Positions 24,643 to 33,799 of a DNA stretch of 64,000 nucleotides are shown here, piece by piece. The position numbers and the translations under genes were made by a program. The notes beneath the pieces are model-generated. The model saw only the letters and a program-made list of their open reading frames with translations. It ran no database searches and had not been told where the DNA came from. Every line of letters starts with the position of its first letter. Position 1 is the first letter of the stretch. The DNA is from Endomicrobiales bacterium (GTDB lineage: Bacteria > Elusimicrobiota > Endomicrobiia > Endomicrobiales > JAFGGC01). The DNA lies in contig JAFGGC010000011.1 in assembly GCA_016930715.1 (NCBI GenBank), positions 62,001 to 126,000 of the forward strand. The letters are read 5' to 3'.

Positions 24643-25386
24643 TTATATGTACATACCACCGTTTATAGAAATAACGTGGCCCGTTATGTAAGCGGATTCG
24701 TCGGAACACAGGAAAAGCGCCGCCTTTGCCACATCCTCCGGTTCGCCAAAGCGGCCCAGCGGTATCACATCATAGTATTTCTTCTTGACTTCATCCGTTA
24801 GTGTATCAGTCATCGCGCTTTTTATGAAACCCGGAGCTATGGCGTTCACAAGCACGTTCCTTGACGCGAATTCCTTCGCGCACGTTTTCGTAAGCGCTAT
24901 GACTCCGCCTTTGGAAGCCGAGTAGTTCGCCTGCCCTGGATTGCCCATCATGCCTACAACAGACGCGATATTGACTATCCTGCCGGAGCGCTGTTTCATC
25001 ATTGTTCTTGAAACCGCCTTTGTGCAGTTGAACACGCCTTTCAGGTTTATACCTATAACCAAGTCCCAGTCTTGATCGCTCATTCTCATCAAAAGATTGT
25101 CCCTGGTTATCCCGGCATTGTTAATAAGTATATTTATTTTAGAAAATTTGTCAAGTACCTGCTGCATCATTTTTTCACAGTCTTCGATAATCGCAACGTT
25201 TCCGACGACGAAATGTGTCTCGGTTCCGTATTTTGCCTTGATTTCTTCTGCGGTTTTTTGGGCAAGCTCGGCCTTTATATCCGAAATTATGACTTTTGCC
25301 CCTTCCTTGGAGAATGTTTCGGCTATCGCTCTCCCGATGCCCTGGGCTCCTCCCGTGATTACCGCGACTTGGTCTTTCAATCTCAT
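24643..25386 (-). CDS. fabG: 3-oxoacyl-ACP reductase
   Basis: FabG reduces 3-oxoacyl-ACP with NADPH. The 247-residue short-chain dehydrogenase has TGGAQGIGRAIA cofactor binding, NNAGITRDNLLMRM, the catalytic Ser in NIASVVGMMGNPGQ and the YSASKGG catalytic Tyr-Lys pair. It overlaps fabD by 4 bp and precedes acpP. Confidence 0.97.
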   Translation of the reverse strand: MRLKDQVAVITGGAQGIGRAIAETFSKEGAKVIISDIKAELAQKTAEEIKAKYGTETHFVVGNVAIIEDCEKMMQQVLDKFSKINILINNAGITRDNLLMRMSDQDWDLVIGINLKGVFNCTKAVSRTMMKQRSGRIVNIASVVGMMGNPGQANYSASKGGVIALTKTCAKEFASRNVLVNAIAPGFIKSAMTDTLTDEVKKKYYDVIPLGRFGEPEDVAKAALFLCSDESAYITGHVISINGGMYI

Positions 25387-26327
25387 TTCGTGAGCTCCTC
25401 AAGTGTTTTTTCAAGCGACTTCATATCTTCAATGTTCAGGCATTTTTTAGTCTTATCGATCCTGCGCATAAGGCCGGACAAAACTCGTTGAGGTCCCAGT
25501 TCAATGAAGATCTCTATACCGGAATTGATCATTGCTCTTATGGAATCTTCCCACAAAACTGGGCTGTTTATCTGCCTCACCAGTTTGTCTTTCACCTTTT
25601 CCGAATTCTCCGTCAATTGAGCGTCGCAATTGGTTATTACTTTAAATGACATATTAGAAAATTGATATTTCTTTAATTCTTCGTTCATTAGCTCAGCCGC
25701 CTGTTTCATAAGTGACGAATGGAACGGGCCAGAAACTGCTAGCATAACGGCCTTTGCCGCCCCGGCGACCCGGGCAAGCTCAACCGCTTTTTTGACGGCT
25801 TCCGTTGCGCCCGCGATAACAATCTGTTCGGAAGTATTGTAATTCACGGGCTCGCAGACGCCCATATCCTTCGCCTTCGCGCATACTTCGGTCAACTTGT
25901 CCCTGCCAAGACCGATTATTGCCGCCATCGTCCCGGGATTCGCCTGCGAAGCCTTTTGAATGAATTCGCCCCTTGCTTTTACAAGCTTCAAACCGTCCGC
26001 AAGACTGAACGCTCCGCTCGCGCACAGAGCCGAATATTCTCCGAGGGAATGCCCTGCGCATAAAACCGTATCGCCCGAAACGTCGTATCTTGAACGGAAA
26101 GCATCGAAAATCGCTATGCTCGAAGTGAAAATTGCCGGCTGCGTGTATTGGGTCTGTTTCAGCGTTTCTTCCGGACCTTCAAAAACTATTTTTTTCAGGT
26201 CAAAACCCAGAACTTCATTCGCATTATCATAAACGGATTTTGCCTGCGGGAAGTTGTCATACATCTCCTTGCCCATTCCCACATACTGCGAACCCTGCCC
26301 CGGAAACAATAACCCTATTCTTTTCAT
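25383..26327 (-). CDS. fabD: Malonyl-CoA-ACP transacylase
   Basis: FabD loads malonyl groups onto ACP. The 314-residue protein begins with FPGQGSQYVGMGKEMY, has the nucleophile GHSLGEYSAL near residue 92 and the catalytic-His motif GPFHSSLM near 200. It follows fabH by seven bases and overlaps fabG by 4 bp. Confidence 0.97.
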   Translation of the reverse strand: MKRIGLLFPGQGSQYVGMGKEMYDNFPQAKSVYDNANEVLGFDLKKIVFEGPEETLKQTQYTQPAIFTSSIAIFDAFRSRYDVSGDTVLCAGHSLGEYSALCASGAFSLADGLKLVKARGEFIQKASQANPGTMAAIIGLGRDKLTEVCAKAKDMGVCEPVNYNTSEQIVIAGATEAVKKAVELARVAGAAKAVMLAVSGPFHSSLMKQAAELMNEELKKYQFSNMSFKVITNCDAQLTENSEKVKDKLVRQINSPVLWEDSIRAMINSGIEIFIELGPQRVLSGLMRRIDKTKKCLNIEDMKSLEKTLEELTK

Positions 26328-26334
26328 GTTTTTC

Positions 26335-27327
26335 CTACAGCTTGATCAAGGTGGCGCCCCAGGTAAATCCTCCGCCGAAGGCTACGAGCTCCACTAAATC
26401 GCCCTTTTTAACAGTTCCGTCTTTTCTTGCCTCGTCAAGGCCTATTATCGTGGTTGCCGCCGAAACGTTCCCGTATTTATCGAGGTTAACGAACACTCTT
26501 TCAAGCGGGAAGTCCAGTTTCTTGGCAATGGCGTCTATTATCCTCTTGTTGGCCTGATGCGGTATGACAAGAGCTATATCCTTCAATTCCTTTCCGGAAA
26601 TTCTTAACGCCTCCTCTGCCGCTTCAACCATTTTCGTCACTGCCACCTTGAAAACCTCTTTGCCGGACATTTTAAGGAAATTAAGTCTTTCGTCGATTGT
26701 TTTCTGGCAGCAGGGGTTCCTTGAACCGCCACCAGGCATGTTCAACAGATAATCGTAATTACCGTCGGCGCCCATGAATACCGAGAGCACCCCGTTTTCC
26801 CCGTTCTCTGATCTTCCAAGCACCATCGCCCCCGCTCCGTCACCGAAAAGCACGCAAGTATTCCTGTCTGTCCAGTCCGTGATTTTCGAAAGGGTTTCCG
26901 CGCCTATCAAAAGGACCTTCTTGTACAATCCCGTTTCGATATGCGTTTTAGCGATAGACATACCGTAAATGAAACCCGAACATGCAGCGGCAATATCGAA
27001 TGCCGCGCAGCTTTTAATGCCAAGGCCCTTCTGAACATAACACGCCGTTGACGGAAAAAACATGTCGGGCGTTATAGTGGCCACTATGATTTCTTCGATC
27101 TCCTCGGCTTTCACGCCGGCTTCTTCAAGCGCTTTCTTTGAAGCCTCTATAGCAAGGTCAGACGTCGCCGTTTTCTCGTCGGCGATCCTTCTTTCCTTTA
27201 TTCCGGTCCTTGTCGTTATCCATTCATCGGAAGTCTGGACCATTTTTTCTAGGTCCGCGTTCGTCAGAACCTTTGGCGGCAAGAACGAGCCCGTGCCTAA
27301 GATGGATACTCCGTACTGTTTAGTCAT
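26335..27327 (-). CDS. fabH: 3-oxoacyl-ACP synthase III
   Basis: FabH starts fatty acid synthesis by condensing acyl-CoA with malonyl-ACP. The 330-residue protein has the catalytic Cys in AACSGFIYGM, the His in IPHQANKRII and the Asn in DKYGNVSAAT. The C-terminal FGGGFTWGA is typical. It overlaps plsX by 8 bp. The primer preference, straight or branched, cannot be decided. Confidence 0.97.
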   Translation of the reverse strand: MTKQYGVSILGTGSFLPPKVLTNADLEKMVQTSDEWITTRTGIKERRIADEKTATSDLAIEASKKALEEAGVKAEEIEEIIVATITPDMFFPSTACYVQKGLGIKSCAAFDIAAACSGFIYGMSIAKTHIETGLYKKVLLIGAETLSKITDWTDRNTCVLFGDGAGAMVLGRSENGENGVLSVFMGADGNYDYLLNMPGGGSRNPCCQKTIDERLNFLKMSGKEVFKVAVTKMVEAAEEALRISGKELKDIALVIPHQANKRIIDAIAKKLDFPLERVFVNLDKYGNVSAATTIIGLDEARKDGTVKKGDLVELVAFGGGFTWGATLIKL

Positions 27328-28354
27328 TTTGTCCGTTTACTCCGTTCCTGTTGTTTTCTTCCAGTTTTTGTATTTCCTGAGCTATTTCAACGTTCACGTT
27401 TTTTTCCGCGAAATTACCGGCCGCAAGTATCGCGTTCTTTATTGCCTTGGCGTTAGACCTTCCGTGCGCTATGAGACAGACCCCGTCGATTCCCAAAAGA
27501 GGCGCTCCGCCACGCTCCGCATAGTCCACTTTTTTTCTCAGGTCTTTCAGTGCTGCCCAGAGGAAGGGAAGAGAAACCCACGATATGGGATGCGCTTTGA
27601 ATTCTTCCTTCACAAGCTTCAGCATCATCTCAGCGACGCCTTCTCCGAATTTCAGCACGATATTACCGATAAATCCGTCACTGACCACTACGTCAGCGTT
27701 GCCCTTCGGAATGTCCCTTCCTTCGACGTTGCCTATATAGTTTATACCGCTTGATTTTAAAAGACTATGTGTAGCCAATGTCAATTCATTTCCCTTCGTG
27801 GGTTCTTCGCCTATCGAGAGAAGACCGACACGCGGGTTCTCTATGTTGAAGAGTTCTTTCATATATATGGAACCCATCACGGCAAAGTGCTGCAGGTTTT
27901 TAGGCTTGCAGTCGACGTTTGCCCCCACGTCAAGAAGCGCGCAAACCCCTTCGAGCGTCGGAAACACTGTCAGTATGGCCGGCCTTGAAACTCCGGGCAA
28001 CCTTCTCATGTGAAGAAGTGCGGAAGCCATCGAAGCCCCTGAGTTCCCCGCCGAAACGAACGCTTCAGCCTGCTTATCGGCGACCAGCTTTGCCCCTACG
28101 GCCATTGAGGAATCCTTCTTCTGCCTCACGGCTTGTGCCGGCTGTTCGTCCATGCCTATGAATTCCGAAGCATGCTTTACCGATATGGGCAGGCCCTTGG
28201 CGTAACTCCGCGGTTTTCCAAGTTCCCGGTTTATTTTATCCTGGTCACCGACGAGTATGATTTCGTGACGCGATTCCTTTACTGCCAGAATCGCCCCTTC
28301 GACAGTTACCTGCGGGGCAAGGTCCCCGCCCATCGCATCAAGCGCAATACGCAT
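27320..28354 (-). CDS. plsX: Phosphate acyltransferase PlsX
   Basis: PlsX makes acyl-phosphate from acyl-ACP for phospholipid synthesis. The 344-residue protein starts MRIALDAMGGDLAP and contains ASEFIGMDEQPAQAVRQKKDSSM and SAGNSGA, all typical of the family. The start codon overlaps the rpmF stop by one base (TAATG). Confidence 0.97.
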   Translation of the reverse strand: MRIALDAMGGDLAPQVTVEGAILAVKESRHEIILVGDQDKINRELGKPRSYAKGLPISVKHASEFIGMDEQPAQAVRQKKDSSMAVGAKLVADKQAEAFVSAGNSGASMASALLHMRRLPGVSRPAILTVFPTLEGVCALLDVGANVDCKPKNLQHFAVMGSIYMKELFNIENPRVGLLSIGEEPTKGNELTLATHSLLKSSGINYIGNVEGRDIPKGNADVVVSDGFIGNIVLKFGEGVAEMMLKLVKEEFKAHPISWVSLPFLWAALKDLRKKVDYAERGGAPLLGIDGVCLIAHGRSNAKAIKNAILAAGNFAEKNVNVEIAQEIQKLEENNRNGVNGQND

Positions 28355-28569
28355 TACTTCGCTTCCTCAGATCCTTCCTTTTTCTTTTTTTCTTTTCTGG
28401 GGACTATAAGCTCCGCATTGTAGAAACCGCAGGCTTTGCAAATCCTGTGAGGGAGCTTGGGCGCGCCGCAGTTGGGGCACTTGCTCGAGTTCATCGCGCT
28501 GATTTTCCAGTTTGCCGCCCTTCTCGTATCGCGCCGCATCGGTGTATGCTTTCGTTTTGGATTTGGCAT
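28354..28569 (-). CDS. rpmF: Ribosomal protein L32
   Basis: A basic 71-residue protein starting MPNPKRKHTPMRRDTRRA, followed by a zinc ribbon CPNCGAPKLPHRICKACG. This is the Cys-containing (zinc) form of L32. The lysine- and glutamate-rich tail is slightly extended. The yceD-rpmF-plsX-fabH order is the same as in many bacteria. Confidence 0.98.
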   Translation of the reverse strand: MPNPKRKHTPMRRDTRRAANWKISAMNSSKCPNCGAPKLPHRICKACGFYNAELIVPRKEKKKKEGSEEAK

Positions 28570-28582
28570 CGTTTCCTCCGCT

Positions 28583-29035
28583 TTATTTGATTATTTTCTG
28601 TAAATCGTCCCACCTGGGATCGTGGAACTCCTGCCTGCAATTACAGGTGCCCTTGTTCCTGTTGATTCCGCAGATCTGGCAGAGCCCCTTGCATTGTTCC
28701 CCGCATAACGGCTTGACCGGTATCGTAAGTATCACTTCCTGCCTGATTTCCTCCTCCACGTCGATAAGAACAGTCGACTCGGGATATACCTTGTTCAACT
28801 TGGCCGTTATGGGCAATCTGAAAGTCTCAAGACACCTTGAGCAACTGATTTCAATTTGACCGCTGACGGAGCCGTTAAGAAGAAAGCTGTCGGCATTCTT
28901 CGTTATTGAGAAGTCCGCTTTGAGGGTATGCGCAGAAACGCTCTCCTGAAGCGAGTTAAGACGGCATTCTTCAACGCTTTGCTCTATTTTTTCAAGGTCT
29001 TTTAATCCGGAAACGTCTATTTGAAGATTTTTCAT
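28583..29035 (-). CDS. yceD: YceD/DUF177 family protein
   Basis: The 150-residue protein precedes rpmF, as YceD does widely. It has CSRCLETFRLPI in the middle and a C-terminal cysteine-rich end CGEQCKGLCQICGINRNKGTCNC, which may bind zinc. DUF177 proteins are linked to 23S rRNA accumulation in plants and E. coli, but the molecular activity is unresolved. It follows ackA by 12 bp. Confidence 0.9.
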   Translation of the reverse strand: MKNLQIDVSGLKDLEKIEQSVEECRLNSLQESVSAHTLKADFSITKNADSFLLNGSVSGQIEISCSRCLETFRLPITAKLNKVYPESTVLIDVEEEIRQEVILTIPVKPLCGEQCKGLCQICGINRNKGTCNCRQEFHDPRWDDLQKIIK

Positions 29036-29047
29036 TATAGTGTATAG

Positions 29048-30250
29048 TTACCCGTTTGTCAATACACGGTGGGTTTCGCGGGCTATCATTAGCTCTTCGT
29101 TGGTCGGTATCACAAGGATCCTGACCCCGGAATCCCCCGACGAAATAGTCCGGTCCTCCGAACCTACTTTTCTGTTGGCTTCCTCGTCTATTTTTATCCC
29201 CAGGGAATCGAGCCCCTGACACGACTTGCTTCTTATAGTGGGAGAGTTTTCGCCTACGCCGGCCGTGAAAACCACGGCATCGGTTCCTTCGAGAACACCC
29301 ATGTAGGACGCGATATACTTCTTTATCCTGTAGCAGTATATCTCTATGGCCAGTTTCGCCTTTTGATTGCCCTCGGCGGAAGCGGTCAGGAGCGTGCGCA
29401 TGTCCGCGCTTATGCCCGAAACCCCGGCAAGCCCGCTTTTCTTGTTCAGGAGCGAATTTAGCGAGTCCGCCGTTATCTTCTCGTGAGTGAGCAGATGCAC
29501 TATGATGGCCGGGTCAATATCCCCCGAACGGGTTCCCATAACAAGGCCTTCCAGTGGTGTAAAACCCATTGATGTATCAATCGATTTGCCGCTTTTAATG
29601 GCCGTGATGCTGCACCCGTTTCCCAGGTGGCAGGTTATCAGGTTCGTATCCTTAAGCGGTTTGCCCAGGAGCTTCGCCGCGCGCTGGGCCACGTACTTGT
29701 GGGACGTTCCGTGAAAACCATAGCGGCGGATGTGGTATTTTTCATAAAGGGAATAGGGAATTGCGTATATGTAGGCGAAATCCGGGATGGTCTGGTGGAA
29801 GGCCGTGTCGAATACCAGCACCTGCTTCACGTCCGGAAGCAGTTTCAATATGGCCTCGATGCCTGCGTAATGATGCGGGTTATGAAGGGGGGCGATAGGT
29901 ATGCATTCCTTGAGGCCTTCCATCACGTTTGCGTCAACCACGACCGAATCCGTGAATTTGTCCCCTCCGTGCACTACCCTGTGGCCCACGGCGGAGATCT
30001 CGTCGGTATGCTTTATAAGGCCTATTTCAGGGTCTATCAGGTTCTTCAGTATCAGATCCACCGCTTCCATATGATTCTGGACCTTACAGGATTCCTTTAC
30101 CTCTTCTTCGCCCGACACCCTGTGCTTGAAATAGGCCTCAGGAAGGCCTATGCATTCAACGATCCCGGAGGCAAGTTTCTTTTCCCCGTTCACGTCGAAA
30201 AAAGTGTATTTTACGGAAGATGACCCGCAGTTGACTACAAGTATTTTCAT
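29048..30250 (-). CDS. ackA: Acetate kinase
   Basis: AckA converts acetyl phosphate and ADP to acetate and ATP, or the reverse. The 400-residue protein shows [45 protein letters not shown] and [19 protein letters not shown], the last two being acetate/propionate kinase signatures. It suggests acetate fermentation. Phosphotransacetylase is not encoded next to it. Confidence 0.98.
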   Translation of the reverse strand: MKILVVNCGSSSVKYTFFDVNGEKKLASGIVECIGLPEAYFKHRVSGEEEVKESCKVQNHMEAVDLILKNLIDPEIGLIKHTDEISAVGHRVVHGGDKFTDSVVVDANVMEGLKECIPIAPLHNPHHYAGIEAILKLLPDVKQVLVFDTAFHQTIPDFAYIYAIPYSLYEKYHIRRYGFHGTSHKYVAQRAAKLLGKPLKDTNLITCHLGNGCSITAIKSGKSIDTSMGFTPLEGLVMGTRSGDIDPAIIVHLLTHEKITADSLNSLLNKKSGLAGVSGISADMRTLLTASAEGNQKAKLAIEIYCYRIKKYIASYMGVLEGTDAVVFTAGVGENSPTIRSKSCQGLDSLGIKIDEEANRKVGSEDRTISSGDSGVRILVIPTNEELMIARETHRVLTNG

Positions 30251-30266
30251 TTATCGAGCCTTCCAG

Positions 30267-30710
30267 TTATTTGTCTTTCCAGTCGTCCCAGCCGTAATCG
30301 AACAGCTCGTCCTGCGTGAAAAAATATTCCGTTTCGCGTTTCGCGTTTTCCAGCGAGTCGGAAGCGTGTACCAGGTTCCTTCTGTTGTCGGTGCCGTAAA
30401 GGTTTCTGAGGGTGCCCTTGGCCGCTTCCCGCGAATTCGTGGCGCCTATTATTTCGCGGACCCGCGAGACGGCCTTCTCCCCCTGCCAGACGCTTATTAT
30501 CACGGGCATCGAACTCACGAACTTCATGAACGGTTCGAAAAACTGCTTTCCCTTGTGAATTTCGTAAAATTTTTCGAGTTTTTCCCGCCCGCCGCGTATC
30601 ATTTTCATTCCCACGAGCTTGAAGCCCTGGGACTCGAAATTCTTTATTATCTCCCCGACCACGCGCTTTCCGAGCCCGTCAGGCTTTATTATCAAGCAGG
30701 TTCTTTCCAT
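30267..30710 (-). CDS. ndk: Nucleoside diphosphate kinase
   Basis: Ndk balances nucleoside triphosphate pools. The 147-residue protein has the family start ERTCLIIKPDGL and the catalytic His in NLVHASDSLENA near residue 119. The ring of FYEIHKGKQFFEPFM is also typical. It lies eight bases after the dehydrogenase gene and 16 before ackA. Confidence 0.97.
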   Translation of the reverse strand: MERTCLIIKPDGLGKRVVGEIIKNFESQGFKLVGMKMIRGGREKLEKFYEIHKGKQFFEPFMKFVSSMPVIISVWQGEKAVSRVREIIGATNSREAAKGTLRNLYGTDNRRNLVHASDSLENAKRETEYFFTQDELFDYGWDDWKDK

Positions 30711-30718
30711 TATATGCT

Positions 30719-31780
30719 CTATTTTCCTTTCATTCCGGCTATTATGGCTTCGCCCATTTCCCTTGTTCCAGCCGTCCCGCCCAGGTCGTAGGTAACCGTT
30801 TTGCCTTCCATTATGACGGCCGCTACGGCGTTCTCGAGTTTTTTTGCGGCCGCGGTTTCGCCCAGGTGATCAAGCATTAGGACGCCCGACAGGATCAGCG
30901 CCGTGGGATTGACCTTGTTCATACCCTTGTACTTCGGGGCCGAACCGTGAACGGCCTCGAAAACCGCAATCTTGTCGCCGAAATTGGCTCCCGGCGCTAT
31001 GCCGAGCCCACCTATGAGGCCGGCGCATAGGTCGGAAATGATGTCACCGTAGAGGTTGGGAAGGACAAGCACGTCATAGAGGTAGGGTTTCTGCACAAGC
31101 TGCATGCACATATTGTCGATGAGCCTCTCCTCGTATTCCACCTTTCCTTCGTAGGCCCTGGCGACTTCTTTCGCGGTATCAAAAAAAAGCCCGTCGGTGA
31201 ATTTCATTATGTTGGCCTTGGTGACGGCCGTAACCTTCTTCCTTCCGTGCTTCACGGCATAGTCAAAAGCGAATTTGACTATCCGTTTGGAGCCTTCTTT
31301 TGAAATCGGTTTTATCGATATCGCGGAATGGTCCCTTATTTTATTTTTGGAAAGCTCGATGATCCTGCGCGATTCTTCAGTATCCGGCGCGTATTCAACG
31401 CCGGCATACAGGTCCTCCGTGTTTTCCCTCACGACGACCAGGTTGATTCCTTCGTATTTCGACTTAACACCGTTGTAGGTTTTGCAGGGCCTCAGACATG
31501 AGAACAGGTCAAGTTCCTTCCTGATGGCGACGTTCACCGACCTGAATCCCGTGCCTATAGGCGTGGTGATGGGGCCTTTCAAGGCCACCCCGTTCTTCCT
31601 GATCGATTCAAGCGTCTTTTCGGGCAGAGGAGTGCCGTATTTTTCCATTATGTCGGCTCCGGCTTCCGCAGTTTCCCATTCGATTCTCGCTCCGGAAGCT
31701 TCGATAACCTTCATTGTCGTTTCCGTTATTTCCGGACCCGTACCGTCGCCCGGTATCACGGTTACTCTGTGAGTGCTCAT
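30719..31780 (-). CDS. Isocitrate/isopropylmalate dehydrogenase family, probable isocitrate dehydrogenase
   Basis: The 353-residue protein belongs to the beta-decarboxylating dehydrogenase family. It begins [14 protein letters not shown] and contains [15 protein letters not shown], found in isocitrate-type members, the catalytic [17 protein letters not shown], and [12 protein letters not shown]. The NTEDLYAG segment favours isocitrate over isopropylmalate, which usually shows ELTGGIYFG. Cofactor is probably NAD by similarity to the IDH3-like group, but this is uncertain. AGGAG lies five bases before the ATG. It is the first gene of the operon. Confidence 0.88.
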   Translation of the reverse strand: MSTHRVTVIPGDGTGPEITETTMKVIEASGARIEWETAEAGADIMEKYGTPLPEKTLESIRKNGVALKGPITTPIGTGFRSVNVAIRKELDLFSCLRPCKTYNGVKSKYEGINLVVVRENTEDLYAGVEYAPDTEESRRIIELSKNKIRDHSAISIKPISKEGSKRIVKFAFDYAVKHGRKKVTAVTKANIMKFTDGLFFDTAKEVARAYEGKVEYEERLIDNMCMQLVQKPYLYDVLVLPNLYGDIISDLCAGLIGGLGIAPGANFGDKIAVFEAVHGSAPKYKGMNKVNPTALILSGVLMLDHLGETAAAKKLENAVAAVIMEGKTVTYDLGGTAGTREMGEAIIAGMKGK

Positions 31781-31963
31781 TGTTTCTCCTGACTGCCAGT
31801 TCTTTCTAAGATTCCGCGGCCGGAGCCTTCACGGCCGTTATTTGTTCCTCCGACCTTTTCAAACACATCGTTCCGTCAATTGGCCTGCTTTAAGAGAGTG
31901 AATTCCAGCAGTTTTTTACGGGGTATGTTGAGGTTTATTTGTGTTTGCGCTCAATTTGAGGCT

Positions 31964-31978
31964 GTTGACTAAGTCAAC
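31964..31978. repeat. Perfect palindrome GTTGACT-A-AGTCAAC
   Basis: A seven-bp perfect dyad around one central base lies just left of a larger inverted repeat. It could be an operator for a dimeric regulator or part of a mobile repeat element. No regulator gene is adjacent. Confidence 0.5.
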
Positions 31979-31982
31979 GGAC

Positions 31983-32059
31983 TCACCCTGAACCGTTGCG
32001 AAGGGTCCTAACTATCATTCTTATTGAGTTTTCAAGACCCTTCACTGCGTCCAGGGTGA
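31983..32059. repeat. REP/MITE-like inverted repeat with CACCCTG ends
   Basis: Left arm TCACCCTGAACCGTTGCGAAGGGTC (31983-32007, quoted as TCACCCTGAAC...AAGGGTC) pairs with right arm GACCCTTC...CCAGGGTGA (32036-32059), with mismatches in the middle and a 28-nt AT-rich loop. Such CACCCTGAAC/AGGGTC palindromes resemble small intergenic repeat families of many environmental bacteria; membership is from memory and not checked. It would form a strong cruciform or RNA stem. Confidence 0.65.
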
Positions 32060-32062
32060 CAA

Positions 32063-32079
32063 CATTGCCTTCGGCAATG
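32063..32079. repeat. Short hairpin CATTGCC-TTC-GGCAATG
   Basis: A seven-bp perfect stem with a three-base loop, followed on the plus strand by ATGTCATTTTT. It looks terminator-like on the plus strand, but no plus-strand gene ends here. It is probably part of the neighbouring repeat cluster. Confidence 0.45.
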
Positions 32080-32245
32080 ATGTCATTTTTAAGAGTTTTT
32101 ACGACAGAATTATGTGATTTTACTTCATATTGAGTGATTTGTCAAGTTTTTCGGCGCGATTTATGCAAAATACGCTGTTTTTTAATCTCTTTCAGCGCCA
32201 GGGATCGTTTGTTGTTACGGTATTTCCGACCGAGGCATCAAGGGG

Positions 32246-32274
32246 TTTACCATCACCGAATATTTTGTTATACT
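32246..32274 (+). promoter_or_regulatory. Predicted promoter for the plus-strand GT39-like gene
   Basis: TTTACC (32246-32251) and TATACT (32269-32274) are separated by 17 bases; the predicted start lies about 25 bases before the ATG at 32306. The -35 box matches four of six consensus positions. No other candidate in the gap fits the position as well. Confidence 0.5.
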
Positions 32275-32305
32275 CACTTAGCGCATAACGCGGGACGAAC
32301 ACCGG

Positions 32306-33799
32306 ATGAACGGATCGAAGAATGTTTTATTCCTATCGGCTTCAATAATATTTCTGGCGTCGCTTTTTACCTTGCCCAGGATTTTTATCAACTACGGCGT
32401 CGAGCTTGACGCCGTGCTCGGCCCGATGGCGGCCGAACGACTTGTTGAAACGGGCGCATACACGCCTTCCCGTTTTCCGGGGAACCCCCTTTTTGAGTAC
32501 ATACTCGCCCTTATAACCGCCGGCGGCGGGAACCACGCCGCGACTAATATTTTCGTTTTCCTATCCTATCTCATTTCGATCGTGTTCTTCTTTAGAATCG
32601 TGCGCGAATATGAACAAAGGCATATTCTCACCTTCCTCTATTCCCTTACGCCCATAATACTTCTTAACGCCGCGACCACCATTGACTACATACCGGGGCT
32701 TGCCTGCGTCCTGGCGTCGTACATGTTTTTGAAAAGAGGCGCGGTGGTTTTTTCCGCCCTGTCCCTGGCGGCCGCCGTCGGCTTCAGGCCGACAAACGCC
32801 GCTTTTCTCGTGCCATTTTCTGTTTTCATGCTGCTTTCCGGGAACAGGAAGCGTGTTCATGTTTTCATTCTGTTTTCGTTCGCCGCGGGGGCCCTTTTTT
32901 ACGTCCCGATAATCTGCAGGTTCGGCATACTGCCTGTCATAAGCGTCCCGCCTTCGCCTTTGAGCGTTTTTCAAAACTTGCTTCGGGCTTTTTATAACCT
33001 TGCAATGCTTTTCGGGCCGTTAGCCACGGCATTGCTTGTCCTTCTGGCGGCTCTGGCCGTTTTACGCGGCGCCGGTGCTTCTTCGGAAGCGGATATTAAC
33101 TCATCAGCGAAGAAATACGTACTCGGAATAATACCTTCGTGCATAAAATTGGATTCAGACACGGTAGTCGGGATTTTGGCCGTATTAGTTTTTGTTTTCC
33201 TGTTTTTCATGCATCCCGACGAGACTGCATATCTCATTCCCGCCGTGCCTTTTTTATACGTTCTGCTGCCACGTTTCCTGAACAAGAAATCAATCGTTGT
33301 CCTGACCGCCGTCATATTACTTCACGGATTTTTCACGATAGAGCTTAAGGGGGGCTCGTCCGGAAAACGAAGCGTGGTGTTCCGTCCTTCTCACGGGATA
33401 TTGATGAGGGATTACATACTGAGGAAGGACATCGAAGAAATAAAAAAGGCCCTTGGCACGGCCGAATGGCCCCCTAAAACCGTTGTGATGACCGGTGACC
33501 TGCCTCTGTACACGTATAAAAACACCTACGCCGAACTTGAGGCTTCCGCCATACTGCCCGGTTTTAAACTAAAAGGTCGCGACGTGTACTTCGTTTCCGT
33601 TCTGTGCAAGGAATCCGTTGAAGGCCTGCTGGCTGAAGGCTACAGGATATACGTGTTTTCGGAATCCGCGCCTACCACGGCGATAAACCTTTTCGGCTAC
33701 GATCCCTCATCCTACGATATTACGGTATTGAAAGTGTTGAGCGGCGACTCGTTCTGGCGTGATTTGAGATCAACCGTGTCGTCCCGCGGTCAGCTCTGA
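32306..33799 (+). CDS. Polytopic GT39-like membrane glycosyltransferase
   Basis: The 497-residue protein has many hydrophobic helices and an early extracytoplasmic loop with VELDAVLGPMAAERLVETGAYTPSRFPGNP, an arrangement common in PMT/ArnT-like enzymes that take sugars from polyprenyl phosphate carriers. FRPTNAAFLVPF is also found in these proteins. It is the only plus-strand gene. It has no strong Shine-Dalgarno site and its 3' end overlaps the convergent GT4 gene by 30 bp. The donor and acceptor are unknown. Family placement is fairly likely, but not certain. Confidence 0.75.
   Translation: MNGSKNVLFLSASIIFLASLFTLPRIFINYGVELDAVLGPMAAERLVETGAYTPSRFPGNPLFEYILALITAGGGNHAATNIFVFLSYLISIVFFFRIVREYEQRHILTFLYSLTPIILLNAATTIDYIPGLACVLASYMFLKRGAVVFSALSLAAAVGFRPTNAAFLVPFSVFMLLSGNRKRVHVFILFSFAAGALFYVPIICRFGILPVISVPPSPLSVFQNLLRAFYNLAMLFGPLATALLVLLAALAVLRGAGASSEADINSSAKKYVLGIIPSCIKLDSDTVVGILAVLVFVFLFFMHPDETAYLIPAVPFLYVLLPRFLNKKSIVVLTAVILLHGFFTIELKGGSSGKRSVVFRPSHGILMRDYILRKDIEEIKKALGTAEWPPKTVVMTGDLPLYTYKNTYAELEASAILPGFKLKGRDVYFVSVLCKESVEGLLAEGYRIYVFSESAPTTAINLFGYDPSSYDITVLKVLSGDSFWRDLRSTVSSRGQL

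Larger units (their letters stand above)
31781..32305. other. Divergent intergenic region with palindromic elements, no gene seen
   Basis: This 525-bp stretch separates the minus-strand metabolic operon from the plus-strand glycosyltransferase gene and is the only gap above 300 bp. It has a ribosome binding site for the dehydrogenase gene at its left edge, three successive inverted-repeat structures at 31964-32079, and a predicted promoter at 32246-32274. No ORF, tRNA or recognised RNA could be supported. A clear promoter for the minus-strand operon was not found. Confidence 0.7.
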
